Shown piece by piece: positions 1 to 7,121 of a DNA stretch of 9,886 nt (the stretch's first letter is position 1; each line of letters opens with the position of its first letter). The DNA is taken from assembly GCA_016293065.1 (NCBI GenBank), contig JAEDEY010000078.1:1-9886 (forward strand), in the 5' to 3' direction. The notes beneath the pieces are model-generated. The model was not told the DNA's origin, ran no database searches, and saw only the letters and a list, made by a program, of their open reading frames with translations. The position numbers were made by a program, and so were the translations under genes. The DNA comes from Bacteroidales bacterium. Its GTDB lineage: Bacteria; Bacteroidota; Bacteroidia; Bacteroidales; UBA3663.

Positions 1-188
1 CCATCGAGGAATACATGGCGATGAAGAACGCAGGAACGCTCGAACGCATATTCTATGCAGTGTATAAGGATGGCGAGCTGTACCGTATGTACTTCTATGA
101 CACATTGATAATGAAGAAGGCAGAGGATGGCGAGACCGTAACCGTAGGTGCGGCATTCCCTCTTGTCTTCCCTATAATTTTCGCTTAA
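1..188 (+). CDS. C-terminal end of an upstream phage protein (partial, function unknown)
   Basis: An open frame enters from the left edge (first whole codon at base 3) and stops at TAA 186-188, giving the last 61 residues of a protein whose start lies outside the window. The visible part has charged and aromatic stretches (LERIFYAVYKDGELYRMYFY) followed by a short hydrophobic end (FPLVFPIIFA). I recognise no motif. It ends 13 bp before the start of the large tail-fibre-like gene and reads the same way, so it is probably in the same late operon and may be another tail or baseplate component. That role is inferred from position only. It is taken as coding because the frame is open to the edge and stops just before the next gene. 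Confidence 0.6.
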   Translation, partial: IEEYMAMKNAGTLERIFYAVYKDGELYRMYFYDTLIMKKAEDGETVTVGAAFPLVFPIIFA

Positions 189-201
189 AACATGAATATC
201 T

Positions 202-3200
202 ATGGCAAATCAAATTGACATCAGTGACCTTCTCAATAAGAAAGCGAATGCCGAACAGCAGTCGATAGTGGAAGAGAAGGGCATCAGCCCCAACGAAAAG
301 CTGACGGCTGACGAGTTTGTCACCAAGATCGTGCAGCCGATTATCGACCTTCAGAAAGAGGCGGCATCGTCGGTCAAGAAAATTGTCCGTGGCTCCACGG
401 AATACGTCCCCAACAGTGAGGGCGTTGTGATGTTCCCGTCTGAAGGTGCTTCGGTCAGCATCGTGGCGAAGGAGAGCATCGAGCAGCACGTCGAGACTGG
501 CGAGAGGGTGATACTCCATCTGCGCATCCACAGCATTGACGGAGGTACGGACACGGGCAACTCGCTCGACGTGGATGTACAGAGATACGTCAATGGAGAG
601 TACAAGACGGCTATGACAGCAATCCTCCCTTCGCGTCCTGCATCGTACCAGTCGTATGACGAGCTCGACATCACGAGCGTGCTTGCCGACGGAGACAACC
701 AGATACGACTCGTAGCCAAGGACAGGGAGACGCTTGCATCGGGTCGTATCGTGTTCGCATCCATCATCAAGGCTTCGCTCTCAGTCACGCCGATGTTTGC
801 GTGGGAACGCGCAATCACCGACATCGAATCGGGCATTCCTATCTCCTATGCGGTATTCGGCACTGGAGTCGAAAAGACGCTCTATGTGCGTATCACCGAC
901 AACGCGCAGAACAAGTACAGGGAGTTCCAGTATGTGCTCGGCACAGCCACTTATCCTATCTCGCAGCCTTACACGCCAAACCCAAGCCCTAAGGATGATA
1001 TAACCGACACGGTGAAAATCATGACCCACGGAGTCCATACCATCGAGGCATGGGTAACGACAACTGCCGCCGGCAATACATACTCTTCGCCTCACATAAA
1101 GAATCAGGTGATGGTCGTGGCTGACACGTCATCAGCGAAATCCTATCTGTTGCTGCAACAGAAGAAGGGCGTGGCGGAAGGTGCTACAGGCAATCCGTTC
1201 GCCGAAGCTGAGAACTATGTGCAGACCGATGAGCTGTTCGGCTATGCGGTGTATAACCCCGCCAATCCTTCCGTGGGTACTAAAGTGTCATTCTCTATTG
1301 ACGACTACGACGAGGTGACAAACTCGCTCACATTGGAAAACATGGCGAAGAACAACACGCAATACACCGTGCCTGCCACCATACAGATAGAGGATGCTAC
1401 GGTGGGCGTGACATCGTTCGTCTATCTCTCAGCAAAGGATGGCAGCGGAGCCAACTTCCTATCGACCAAGGGTGGTGCGCGACCAGTGATTGCCGTGGTC
1501 AACAATCACGACTTTTCGCCTGTCAATGGTGCTGACCTCTATATCAACCCATCGAACAGAAGCAATACCGAAGAGAACCCGGCGCGAATACTCAATGCCG
1601 CCAAGCGCAATGCGGAGATTACAGCCGTATTCGAAGGTTTTTCTTTTGATAAGACTGACGGATGGCTCGAAGCGGAAGACGGACAGCGAGTGTTGCGAGT
1701 CCTCGCAGGACAGAAGGTAGCTTTCGACTATGACCCTTTCAGCGAGTTTCGCAGCAACCCTGCCGCCAATGTCACCATCGACTTCGTTCTAAGAGTAAGA
1801 AACGTAACAAACGAGGAAGACCCTGTAATCAGCATTGCCAATGACGTTGCCGCCACTGGCAAGTTCCTTGGATTGAAACTGAAGCCTCTTGAAGGTTGTG
1901 TGATGACCACGAGCCAGACGACGTATGGACAGCAGAACTTCGGCATCAAGGAGGACAAGCTGACACACCTTTGCATCAACATCTGTTCGGCAATATATGC
2001 CGACCCCAAGAGCAAGAACACCATCCCGCTTGTCCGCGTGTTCGTTAACTCTTCGCCTGACCGTGAGTTCATGTTCTCTCTTGAACCTGACGAGTGGGGT
2101 GACAAGGACTTCCGCGTCGAAATCGGACAGAGCGATGCTGAGATTGACATCTACTCAATGCGAGTATATCGCAAAGCGGTATCGGCGCAGGGCTGCTTGC
2201 AGAATTATAAGAGCTCGCTGCCTACAGCAAGCGAAAAGATAAAGTTTGCCGAAGCCAATGATATCCTCGATGCGGATGGTACAATCTCCTACGAGAAGGC
2301 AAGAAAGAAATACAGTAGCATCGTGCATTACGGACGACCACCGTCGCTGCAATACCCGGACTCTACTAAATGCTGGATACACATCGACCACTTCAAGGAT
2401 GGCAAGTATGACCCAGAGACATCAGGTGACATCTGCAAGGAAAAGAAATCTCTGCCTGTCAAGGGTCAGGGTTCGACCGCCAAGAACTATGCCGACTGGA
2501 ACAAGCAGTATGACCCCAAGAAAACTACGGGAACAATCACGGTCGATGGCGTTGAGACCAAGGACGGATGGGTAGATGGCAATGGCAAGTACCGTGGAGC
2601 GTTCTATCAGCTCGACCTGTCGGATGCCAAGGCAGAGAAGCTTGTCGGCAAAATCAACTACGCATCATCGATGCAGTCGCACAAGATGGGTGCTACAAAC
2701 GCCTACAACGACCTCTATCGCCTCGTGATGGGCAACTCTCTCGATACCATCCTTTTCAATGACCCAAAGACAAGATGTGCCGTCAAGGAGGATATGTTCT
2801 TCTTCTTTGTGGTTGAGGACGAGACGAAGGACAAAACGCCTGTTTACCAAGGCATAATGACATTCGGTCCGGGCAAGATGGACAAGAAGACGTGGGGCTA
2901 CGATTCGAAGGTCTATCCTGACTTTGCGATGTTTGAAGGTTCGGACAACGACCAGCCTATAACCAACTTTGAGCGTCCTTGGAACGACGAGGTGACATAC
3001 AACCCAGACGAGGAATACTTCGAGTACAACGGCAAGGGCAATATCGACTTTGATGCTGGTGCCGTAGTGGAGGATGAGCAGGGTAACGAGATACCTACAG
3101 GCATAGCAGTTGACGTGATGAAGGAATTTATCAACTTCGGTTACTTGCACTGTACGGACATATCGCCCTGGACTCTCAACGGAGGCACTGCGACCTCTCT

Positions 3201-6200
3201 CATAGCTGCTGGCAATACCATCGACATACACCGCCAGTATTGGGTAGTCAATGCCGACTCAGTAGCAGCACAGGGTGAGCTCTATTCGTGGTCTCCGTTG
3301 CACGGACGTTGGGTCAAGGCAGGTCTCAACCAGGAGGCACGCAACGTCTTTACGGAAAACCCGGACGTGTCGTTCTCGGCTGAGTATGATGTGGTCAACG
3401 CCAAGCTCATCGAGAGCATCATCAAAAGGTTCAAGGCAAAGGGAGGCGATTATTACAATGTGCGATCAAAGCTTTTTCACTCGTGCTTTGTCGAGAATCT
3501 AATCGCTGGCTCAGACAACTGCGCCAAGAACACCTACTACGTCTGCGACCCTAAAGAGCATATCATCTGCTTCCACGCCGATGACCTTGACACCATCTTC
3601 AAGACCGATAACGTAGGATGGCAGACCAAGCCTTACTATGTTGACCGTGTACATCACATCGATGAGAATGGCAAAGAATGCTATTCTGGTACTCACAACT
3701 TCTTCTTTAACACGTTCGATAGGGCTTACGAAGTCGAAAAGCAGACGATGATGAAAGACATCTTCACGGCAATGGCTTCGCTTGCGGACAGCGTGGAGCA
3801 GTTCTTCAACAAGTATTTCTTCGGCATTCAGCGCAGTATTCCTGCCATTGCGTACATTGAGCAGGCTCGCGTCCGCTACGAGATACCTCAGATCAAGGTC
3901 AACAACAATGAGATTACAACGGGTATCAGTCCTATCACGCAGCAGCTCGGCAGTCAGCTTGACAGTGAGATGCAGTACATGGAGCGAAGACTGACCTACT
4001 TTATGTCGTATGCGGCATACGGCAACTTCGGTGGATCGGGAGGAAATGACTTTGGCTTCCGCGGCTACCCAAAACTCAACGGCAAGGGAGCAAGGATAGC
4101 CTTCACTCTTAAACCGCACCAGTACATCTACCCTACGGGAGCGTTCGGTCAGACCATCATCAACCCACACGTCCGCCTTTCGCCTCGCGATACCTACGAG
4201 ATAGTGCTTGAAGAGTCGTGCAGTTCCGACACCACCTGCGCGCTCTACGGTATTGACTACTATAAGGAGATAGGCAACCTTGGTGACATATCGGTCAATC
4301 CAGATTATGAGTTCTCGATTGGTGGCAAGCGACTCACAAAGGTTGAAGCCTATCCTACTGACGGAACCAGTGGTCAGTTCCGCCCTGCCGCCATCAAGGT
4401 CACTGCCTCGCTCGTCAACAGCCTCCGTATTAACGTGGCTGATGCTGGCAGCAACATCGACCTGCGCGGCTTGACGCGACTGAGGAGCATCGACCTCAAG
4501 GGTTCTTCGCTCAACAGGGTCAACTTCCCCGAAAGCAAGAACCTCACTACGGTTGAGCTCGGAACTGGCATGACGGCCGTATCGCTCCAGAATGTGCCTG
4601 GCTTGCAGACTCTCACTTTTCAGGGTTACGGCAATCTCGAACAGGTCAGCGTAGGCAACAACACAGGTTCGTTCGACTCCTACGCGATGATTGTCGGATG
4701 CTACAACGCCAAGGCTCCGATAAGCAAGCTAACGCTTGAAAATATCGGCTGGAGCAACCTTGAGGCACAGGTGCTCCGATGGATATGCGGTATTGACACG
4801 CTCAGCCTCACGGGAGAGATAACCGTCAAGGAGGATAACACGTTGATGACAGAGGTCAATTTTGAGCTGAAGAACACGCTTATCGACCGCTTCGGCAATG
4901 TCGATGAAAAGAACTCGCCCGACTATCGCGGATTGTGGATAGGATATACCAAGCGCGACTTCTCGACCGCTACAATCAATGGTAACTTCTATAATGACGG
5001 AAGTTCATCCTACAAGATGAGCATCGTGCCTGCTACTTCCTATGACAACACCCAGACCAAGATTGTCTGGGAAACAACTCAGCCGAAATACGGAGGCATA
5101 GTGAGCATCGACCAGCATGGTGAACTGAGCGTAGCGAAACTCTCGCCAGTAGAAGACAAGATAACGGTGAGCGCCGTAATCCATAGGTATGGACACAGCG
5201 ATAACCTCATTGTGACCAAGGATATTGAGATATGGGACAGACCTGCAAGGCTCGGTGATTATGTTTTCGCCGACGGTACTTATTCTGATCAGGAGGACAA
5301 CAAGAAGACAGCTGTTGGAATATGCGTATATGTTCCGCCGCGCGACAGCGAGACGGGCGACATCTTCGGCAATCTGTTCAATCCTGCCGACACGCAGCAG
5401 CGACTGATGGTGTCTATGGAAGACATAACGCAGGCTTCTGACGATGGTGTCAACTTCATCAGCTGGCAATGGGGTCCTTATCCGGGTTCTGACGATGCCT
5501 ACTCGCTCTTCTACACGGACACAGACGGAACGAAGAAGAACTTCAATGGTGTGGACCAGGGCTTCACCAACGGCTATTTTTACGATATTCAGTCGATAGC
5601 CAATATCACATCGCCTGGTCTTGCCGCCGACCCTACGAGCTCTTCGCCAGAATCTATATGGTATATCGGTGACGACAACCTGCGCGACATCAGTTCGACA
5701 GAAGGAACGCAGAACGGAGGTTTCCGCTGCTTCCCTACCAACGTAGGAGCAGGTGATGGCTTCGCTTACAACGAGGATTCAGCATCGCTCAATGCGCGAA
5801 CGCTCACGGCTGAGCTCGCTGCTCTCGCAGGAAGCAGGTACAAGGAGGGAGACATCGTTAACAGCGGATATGCGAAGACCCTGAAGATTATCCGCCACCG
5901 CAATGCCATCCTCAAGTACGGACTGAAAGAGGTAGGCATAGGTCCCGACCTCGCCATCCCTGCTGCAACGGGTGATAAGAGCGAGCTCAACGTGCTTGCT
6001 AACTCTATCTCCGCGCTAAGAAAGATGATGCAGGACAAGGGCGAGACGAACTACAACAAATGGGGACAGATATACACCCCTGCGATTTCGGCTGCCTACG
6101 CCTATCAGCCTGAGCGACTGCTTGAAGGCGAGGTGCTCAACGACAAGTTCAAGGCTCACAACTGGTTCTTGCCTCCTTCTGGCATTGAGGCGCGAATGTA

Positions 6201-6426
6201 CTGGTACTACCGCATGGGCAAGAAGAGTGATGAGCGACAGAACTACAACATCTTCAAACGAGCCATCGAGAGCGGCAAGTTCAAGAACTTCTCCGCTTCC
6301 GGCTATTGGGCTGTTACTGAGGGCAACAGCGTCTACGCCTGGAACTTGTATTTCAGTAGTGGTAGCTTCTACAGCAACAACATTAAGAGCACCTCGTTCA
6401 TTGTTCGCGCGGTCGCAGCATTCTGA
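202..6426 (+). CDS. Giant tail-fibre/adhesin-like protein, target of the diversity-generating retroelement
   Basis: This 2074-residue protein is the probable receptor-binding or tail-fibre protein. I see no signal peptide or membrane segment, as expected for a virion protein. Regions recognised by eye: a polar N-terminus (1-65); beta-rich, Ig-like stretches (about 70-310); a LamG/concanavalin-like jelly roll (about 474-665, ending IDIYSMRVYRKAVS); a segment that may be CotH-like (about 760-1000, with KINYASSMQSHKMG at 817); a leucine-rich-repeat-like part (about 1408-1540); an Ig-like Big domain (about 1610-1680); and a C-terminal DUF1566/C-type-lectin-like domain (about 1684-2074, with WFLPPSGIEARMYWYY and YWAVTE). 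Such lectin folds are standard DGR targets because they tolerate many substitutions. Residues 2031-2073 are VR, and the protein ends in one further Phe. ATG 202 is used because ATG 192 is in another frame and stops after eight codons. Function is inferred from architecture and the DGR. The CotH and LRR calls are tentative. Confidence 0.88.
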   Translation: MANQIDISDLLNKKANAEQQSIVEEKGISPNEKLTADEFVTKIVQPIIDLQKEAASSVKKIVRGSTEYVPNSEGVVMFPSEGASVSIVAKESIEQHVETGERVILHLRIHSIDGGTDTGNSLDVDVQRYVNGEYKTAMTAILPSRPASYQSYDELDITSVLADGDNQIRLVAKDRETLASGRIVFASIIKASLSVTPMFAWERAITDIESGIPISYAVFGTGVEKTLYVRITDNAQNKYREFQYVLGTATYPISQPYTPNPSPKDDITDTVKIMTHGVHTIEAWVTTTAAGNTYSSPHIKNQVMVVADTSSAKSYLLLQQKKGVAEGATGNPFAEAENYVQTDELFGYAVYNPANPSVGTKVSFSIDDYDEVTNSLTLENMAKNNTQYTVPATIQIEDATVGVTSFVYLSAKDGSGANFLSTKGGARPVIAVVNNHDFSPVNGADLYINPSNRSNTEENPARILNAAKRNAEITAVFEGFSFDKTDGWLEAEDGQRVLRVLAGQKVAFDYDPFSEFRSNPAANVTIDFVLRVRNVTNEEDPVISIANDVAATGKFLGLKLKPLEGCVMTTSQTTYGQQNFGIKEDKLTHLCINICSAIYADPKSKNTIPLVRVFVNSSPDREFMFSLEPDEWGDKDFRVEIGQSDAEIDIYSMRVYRKAVSAQGCLQNYKSSLPTASEKIKFAEANDILDADGTISYEKARKKYSSIVHYGRPPSLQYPDSTKCWIHIDHFKDGKYDPETSGDICKEKKSLPVKGQGSTAKNYADWNKQYDPKKTTGTITVDGVETKDGWVDGNGKYRGAFYQLDLSDAKAEKLVGKINYASSMQSHKMGATNAYNDLYRLVMGNSLDTILFNDPKTRCAVKEDMFFFFVVEDETKDKTPVYQGIMTFGPGKMDKKTWGYDSKVYPDFAMFEGSDNDQPITNFERPWNDEVTYNPDEEYFEYNGKGNIDFDAGAVVEDEQGNEIPTGIAVDVMKEFINFGYLHCTDISPWTLNGGTATSLIAAGNTIDIHRQYWVVNADSVAAQGELYSWSPLHGRWVKAGLNQEARNVFTENPDVSFSAEYDVVNAKLIESIIKRFKAKGGDYYNVRSKLFHSCFVENLIAGSDNCAKNTYYVCDPKEHIICFHADDLDTIFKTDNVGWQTKPYYVDRVHHIDENGKECYSGTHNFFFNTFDRAYEVEKQTMMKDIFTAMASLADSVEQFFNKYFFGIQRSIPAIAYIEQARVRYEIPQIKVNNNEITTGISPITQQLGSQLDSEMQYMERRLTYFMSYAAYGNFGGSGGNDFGFRGYPKLNGKGARIAFTLKPHQYIYPTGAFGQTIINPHVRLSPRDTYEIVLEESCSSDTTCALYGIDYYKEIGNLGDISVNPDYEFSIGGKRLTKVEAYPTDGTSGQFRPAAIKVTASLVNSLRINVADAGSNIDLRGLTRLRSIDLKGSSLNRVNFPESKNLTTVELGTGMTAVSLQNVPGLQTLTFQGYGNLEQVSVGNNTGSFDSYAMIVGCYNAKAPISKLTLENIGWSNLEAQVLRWICGIDTLSLTGEITVKEDNTLMTEVNFELKNTLIDRFGNVDEKNSPDYRGLWIGYTKRDFSTATINGNFYNDGSSSYKMSIVPATSYDNTQTKIVWETTQPKYGGIVSIDQHGELSVAKLSPVEDKITVSAVIHRYGHSDNLIVTKDIEIWDRPARLGDYVFADGTYSDQEDNKKTAVGICVYVPPRDSETGDIFGNLFNPADTQQRLMVSMEDITQASDDGVNFISWQWGPYPGSDDAYSLFYTDTDGTKKNFNGVDQGFTNGYFYDIQSIANITSPGLAADPTSSSPESIWYIGDDNLRDISSTEGTQNGGFRCFPTNVGAGDGFAYNEDSASLNARTLTAELAALAGSRYKEGDIVNSGYAKTLKIIRHRNAILKYGLKEVGIGPDLAIPAATGDKSELNVLANSISALRKMMQDKGETNYNKWGQIYTPAISAAYAYQPERLLEGEVLNDKFKAHNWFLPPSGIEARMYWYYRMGKKSDERQNYNIFKRAIESGKFKNFSASGYWAVTEGNSVYAWNLYFSSGSFYSNNIKSTSFIVRAVAAF
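6293..6420 (+). repeat. DGR variable repeat (VR) at the 3' end of the adhesin gene
   Basis: These 128 bp align without gaps to 7216-7343 (constant offset 923) with 112 identities. Mismatches, written TR to VR: A to G at 6301, 6302, 6322, 6323, 6331, 6359, 6365, 6374 and 6389; A to T at 6332, 6334, 6349, 6370 and 6383; A to C at 6392; and one C to T at 6384. Fifteen of 16 are at template adenines, the signature of DGR mutagenic retrohoming. Twelve of the 16 template Asn codons are changed here, to Gly, Gly, Val, Tyr, Tyr, Ser, Ser, Tyr, Ser, Ile, Ser and Thr. The first upstream mismatch (6292 T against 7215 A) also fits adenine substitution. VR ends one codon before the stop of the adhesin gene. 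Confidence 0.97.
6393..6420 (+). other. Candidate IMH (initiation of mutagenic homing) segment at the 3' end of VR
   Basis: The last 28 bp of VR (core TCGCGCGGTCGCAGC neighbourhood, encoding the FIVRAVAA region) match TR 7316-7343 exactly, although TR holds adenines here that could have been mutated. In BPP-1 the GC-rich 3' end of VR is the IMH site where cDNA integration starts, and the matching TR segment (IMH*) differs from it. Here VR and TR diverge right after this block (TTCTGA against CTCACT), which could provide that difference. The assignment is by position and analogy. Confidence 0.65.
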
Positions 6427-6441
6427 CCTTTTTTTCTTTCC

Positions 6442-6467
6442 GTCCTTGCGCCTTCGGGCGCGAGGAC
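6442..6467. promoter_or_regulatory. Post-VR hairpin/cruciform with TTCG tetraloop
   Basis: Arms 6442-6452 (GTCCTTGCGCC) and 6457-6467 (GGCGCGAGGAC) pair over 11 positions with one T-G wobble, closing the classic stable loop C(TTCG)G at 6453-6456. It begins 21 bp after VR ends and 15 bp after the adhesin stop codon. In BPP-1, a short hairpin or cruciform with a four-base loop just downstream of VR promotes retrohoming, and this element matches in place and form. A terminator is less likely: the T-rich stretch (7 T at 6429-6435) lies before the stem, and A/C-rich sequence follows it. Confidence 0.75.
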
Positions 6468-6489
6468 ACTACCGAATACAATGTTAACC

Positions 6490-6506
6490 GACGGCATTGC
6501 GCCGTC
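6490..6506. repeat. Small inverted repeat downstream of the VR hairpin
   Basis: GACGGC (6490-6495) and GCCGTC (6501-6506) form a perfect 6-bp stem around a 5-base loop (ATTGC), 22 bp after the larger hairpin and 17 bp before the next start codon. No T-run follows, so it is not an obvious terminator. It could be a leader hairpin for the small ORF, a second part of the retrohoming site, or chance. Confidence 0.45.
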
Positions 6507-6523
6507 AAAACAAACTAATAATT

Positions 6524-6670
6524 ATGGCAAGAGACAAAATCCCAGACACGTCAGGCTCGACCTACAGAGGCGGCGGCAGAAACTGTAGGGTCGAGCAGCG
6601 CAACGGAGTGCTCGTAGCTGTGTGGTACGACGAGCAGGGAACAGAGATTAAAAGCAGATTGATATTCTAA
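6524..6670 (+). CDS. Small 48-residue protein between VR and avd (function unknown)
   Basis: ATG 6524 follows the A/T-rich leader AACTAATAATT, and TAA lies at 6668-6670, giving 48 residues. It starts MARDKIPDTSGSTYRGGGR and continues with a beta-hairpin-like part (VLVAVWYDEQGTEI), ending RLIF. It is rich in Gly and Arg with one Cys, and lacks any signal or membrane segment. The gene sits 97 bp after the adhesin stop and 20 bp before the avd start, so it is placed as a member of the DGR operon. I do not recognise a family. Support comes from the leader, tight spacing and shared strand. Against it is a strong hairpin (6555-6596) inside the frame, so the stretch may instead, or also, act as structured RNA. 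Confidence 0.55.
   Translation: MARDKIPDTSGSTYRGGGRNCRVEQRNGVLVAVWYDEQGTEIKSRLIF
6555..6596 (+). repeat. Strong imperfect hairpin inside the 48-codon ORF
   Basis: GCTCGACCTACAG (6555-6567) pairs with CTGTAGGGTCGAGC (6583-6596) over 13 Watson-Crick pairs with a single bulged G (6588), around a 15-base purine-rich loop with GGCGGCGGC. It lies between VR and avd, inside the small ORF. A stem this long is hard to explain by amino-acid coding alone, so a role in the RNA (control of avd/RT expression, or structure of the DGR transcript) is possible. No known riboswitch class is recognised. Confidence 0.6.
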
Positions 6671-6690
6671 AAATAAAAGAGACAAGAAAA

Positions 6691-7113
6691 ATGGGTGCAA
6701 GGCAAAAAGTCAGAAAGGCAAGCGATTCGTCCCTCTACAGGGAGATTGAACTATTGATGATATGGCTTATAGGTGTGGGAGACCGCATACCGAAGGGCTC
6801 ACCGACTCTCCTTACAACGTCCAAGACGCTTATGGAGACGCTGGCCGATGCCCTAACGTCGTGTGGAGGTGCATACCTCACTCCCGATCTCACTCTCAGG
6901 CGCGACTATCTCAGCGCATTGCAGCTCGACATGACCGTCGTTCAGTCGATAGTCAAGGTATGGTTCGAGTGGTCTTCCCAGCACGGGCAGACGGTGCGGC
7001 TGGTGAGTCGCGAGCAGCACGCCCACTTCCTCCGTTCGATGACAAAGATCGGAATGGAGATGACAGGATGGCGCATAAGTACAGAGAAGGCCATAGCCAA
7101 CCGCGACAAGTGA
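6691..7113 (+). CDS. avd: Avd-like DGR accessory protein (four-helix bundle)
   Basis: This 140-residue protein sits between the VR-bearing gene and the reverse transcriptase, the usual place for Avd (accessory variability determinant). Avd is a basic four-helix-bundle protein that forms a pentamer in BPP-1, binds the RT and the DGR RNA, and is needed for mutagenic cDNA synthesis. Supporting features are a basic N-terminus (GARQKVRKAS), largely alpha-helical composition, an IPKGSP turn near residue 30 where the family often has a Phe-Pro-x-basic turn, and the C-terminal pattern SMTKIGMEMTGWRIST, which resembles the family's conserved end (IGRxxGGW). Its length is slightly above the usual 110-130. 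An A-rich leader precedes ATG 6691, and the stop is 8 bp before the RT start, so the two are probably translationally coupled. The call is from pattern and context, not a search. Confidence 0.8.
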   Translation: MGARQKVRKASDSSLYREIELLMIWLIGVGDRIPKGSPTLLTTSKTLMETLADALTSCGGAYLTPDLTLRRDYLSALQLDMTVVQSIVKVWFEWSSQHGQTVRLVSREQHAHFLRSMTKIGMEMTGWRISTEKAIANRDK

Positions 7114-7121
7114 TTACGATT

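Noticed and set aside
3511..4170. Longest minus-strand open frame (219 codons) opposite the adhesin gene
   Set aside because: Shadow of the strongly coding + strand, with biased composition, no recognisable domain and no leader.
6442..6467. Post-VR hairpin as an intrinsic terminator of the adhesin gene
   Set aside because: The T-run precedes the stem on the + strand and no T-run follows on either strand. The downstream DGR genes are also expected to be co-transcribed.
6762..7121. Open frame extending the RT upstream to 6762 (120 extra residues)
   Set aside because: It overlaps nearly all of the avd gene in another frame and has shadow-like composition. ATG 7122, 8 bp after the avd stop, is the sensible start.
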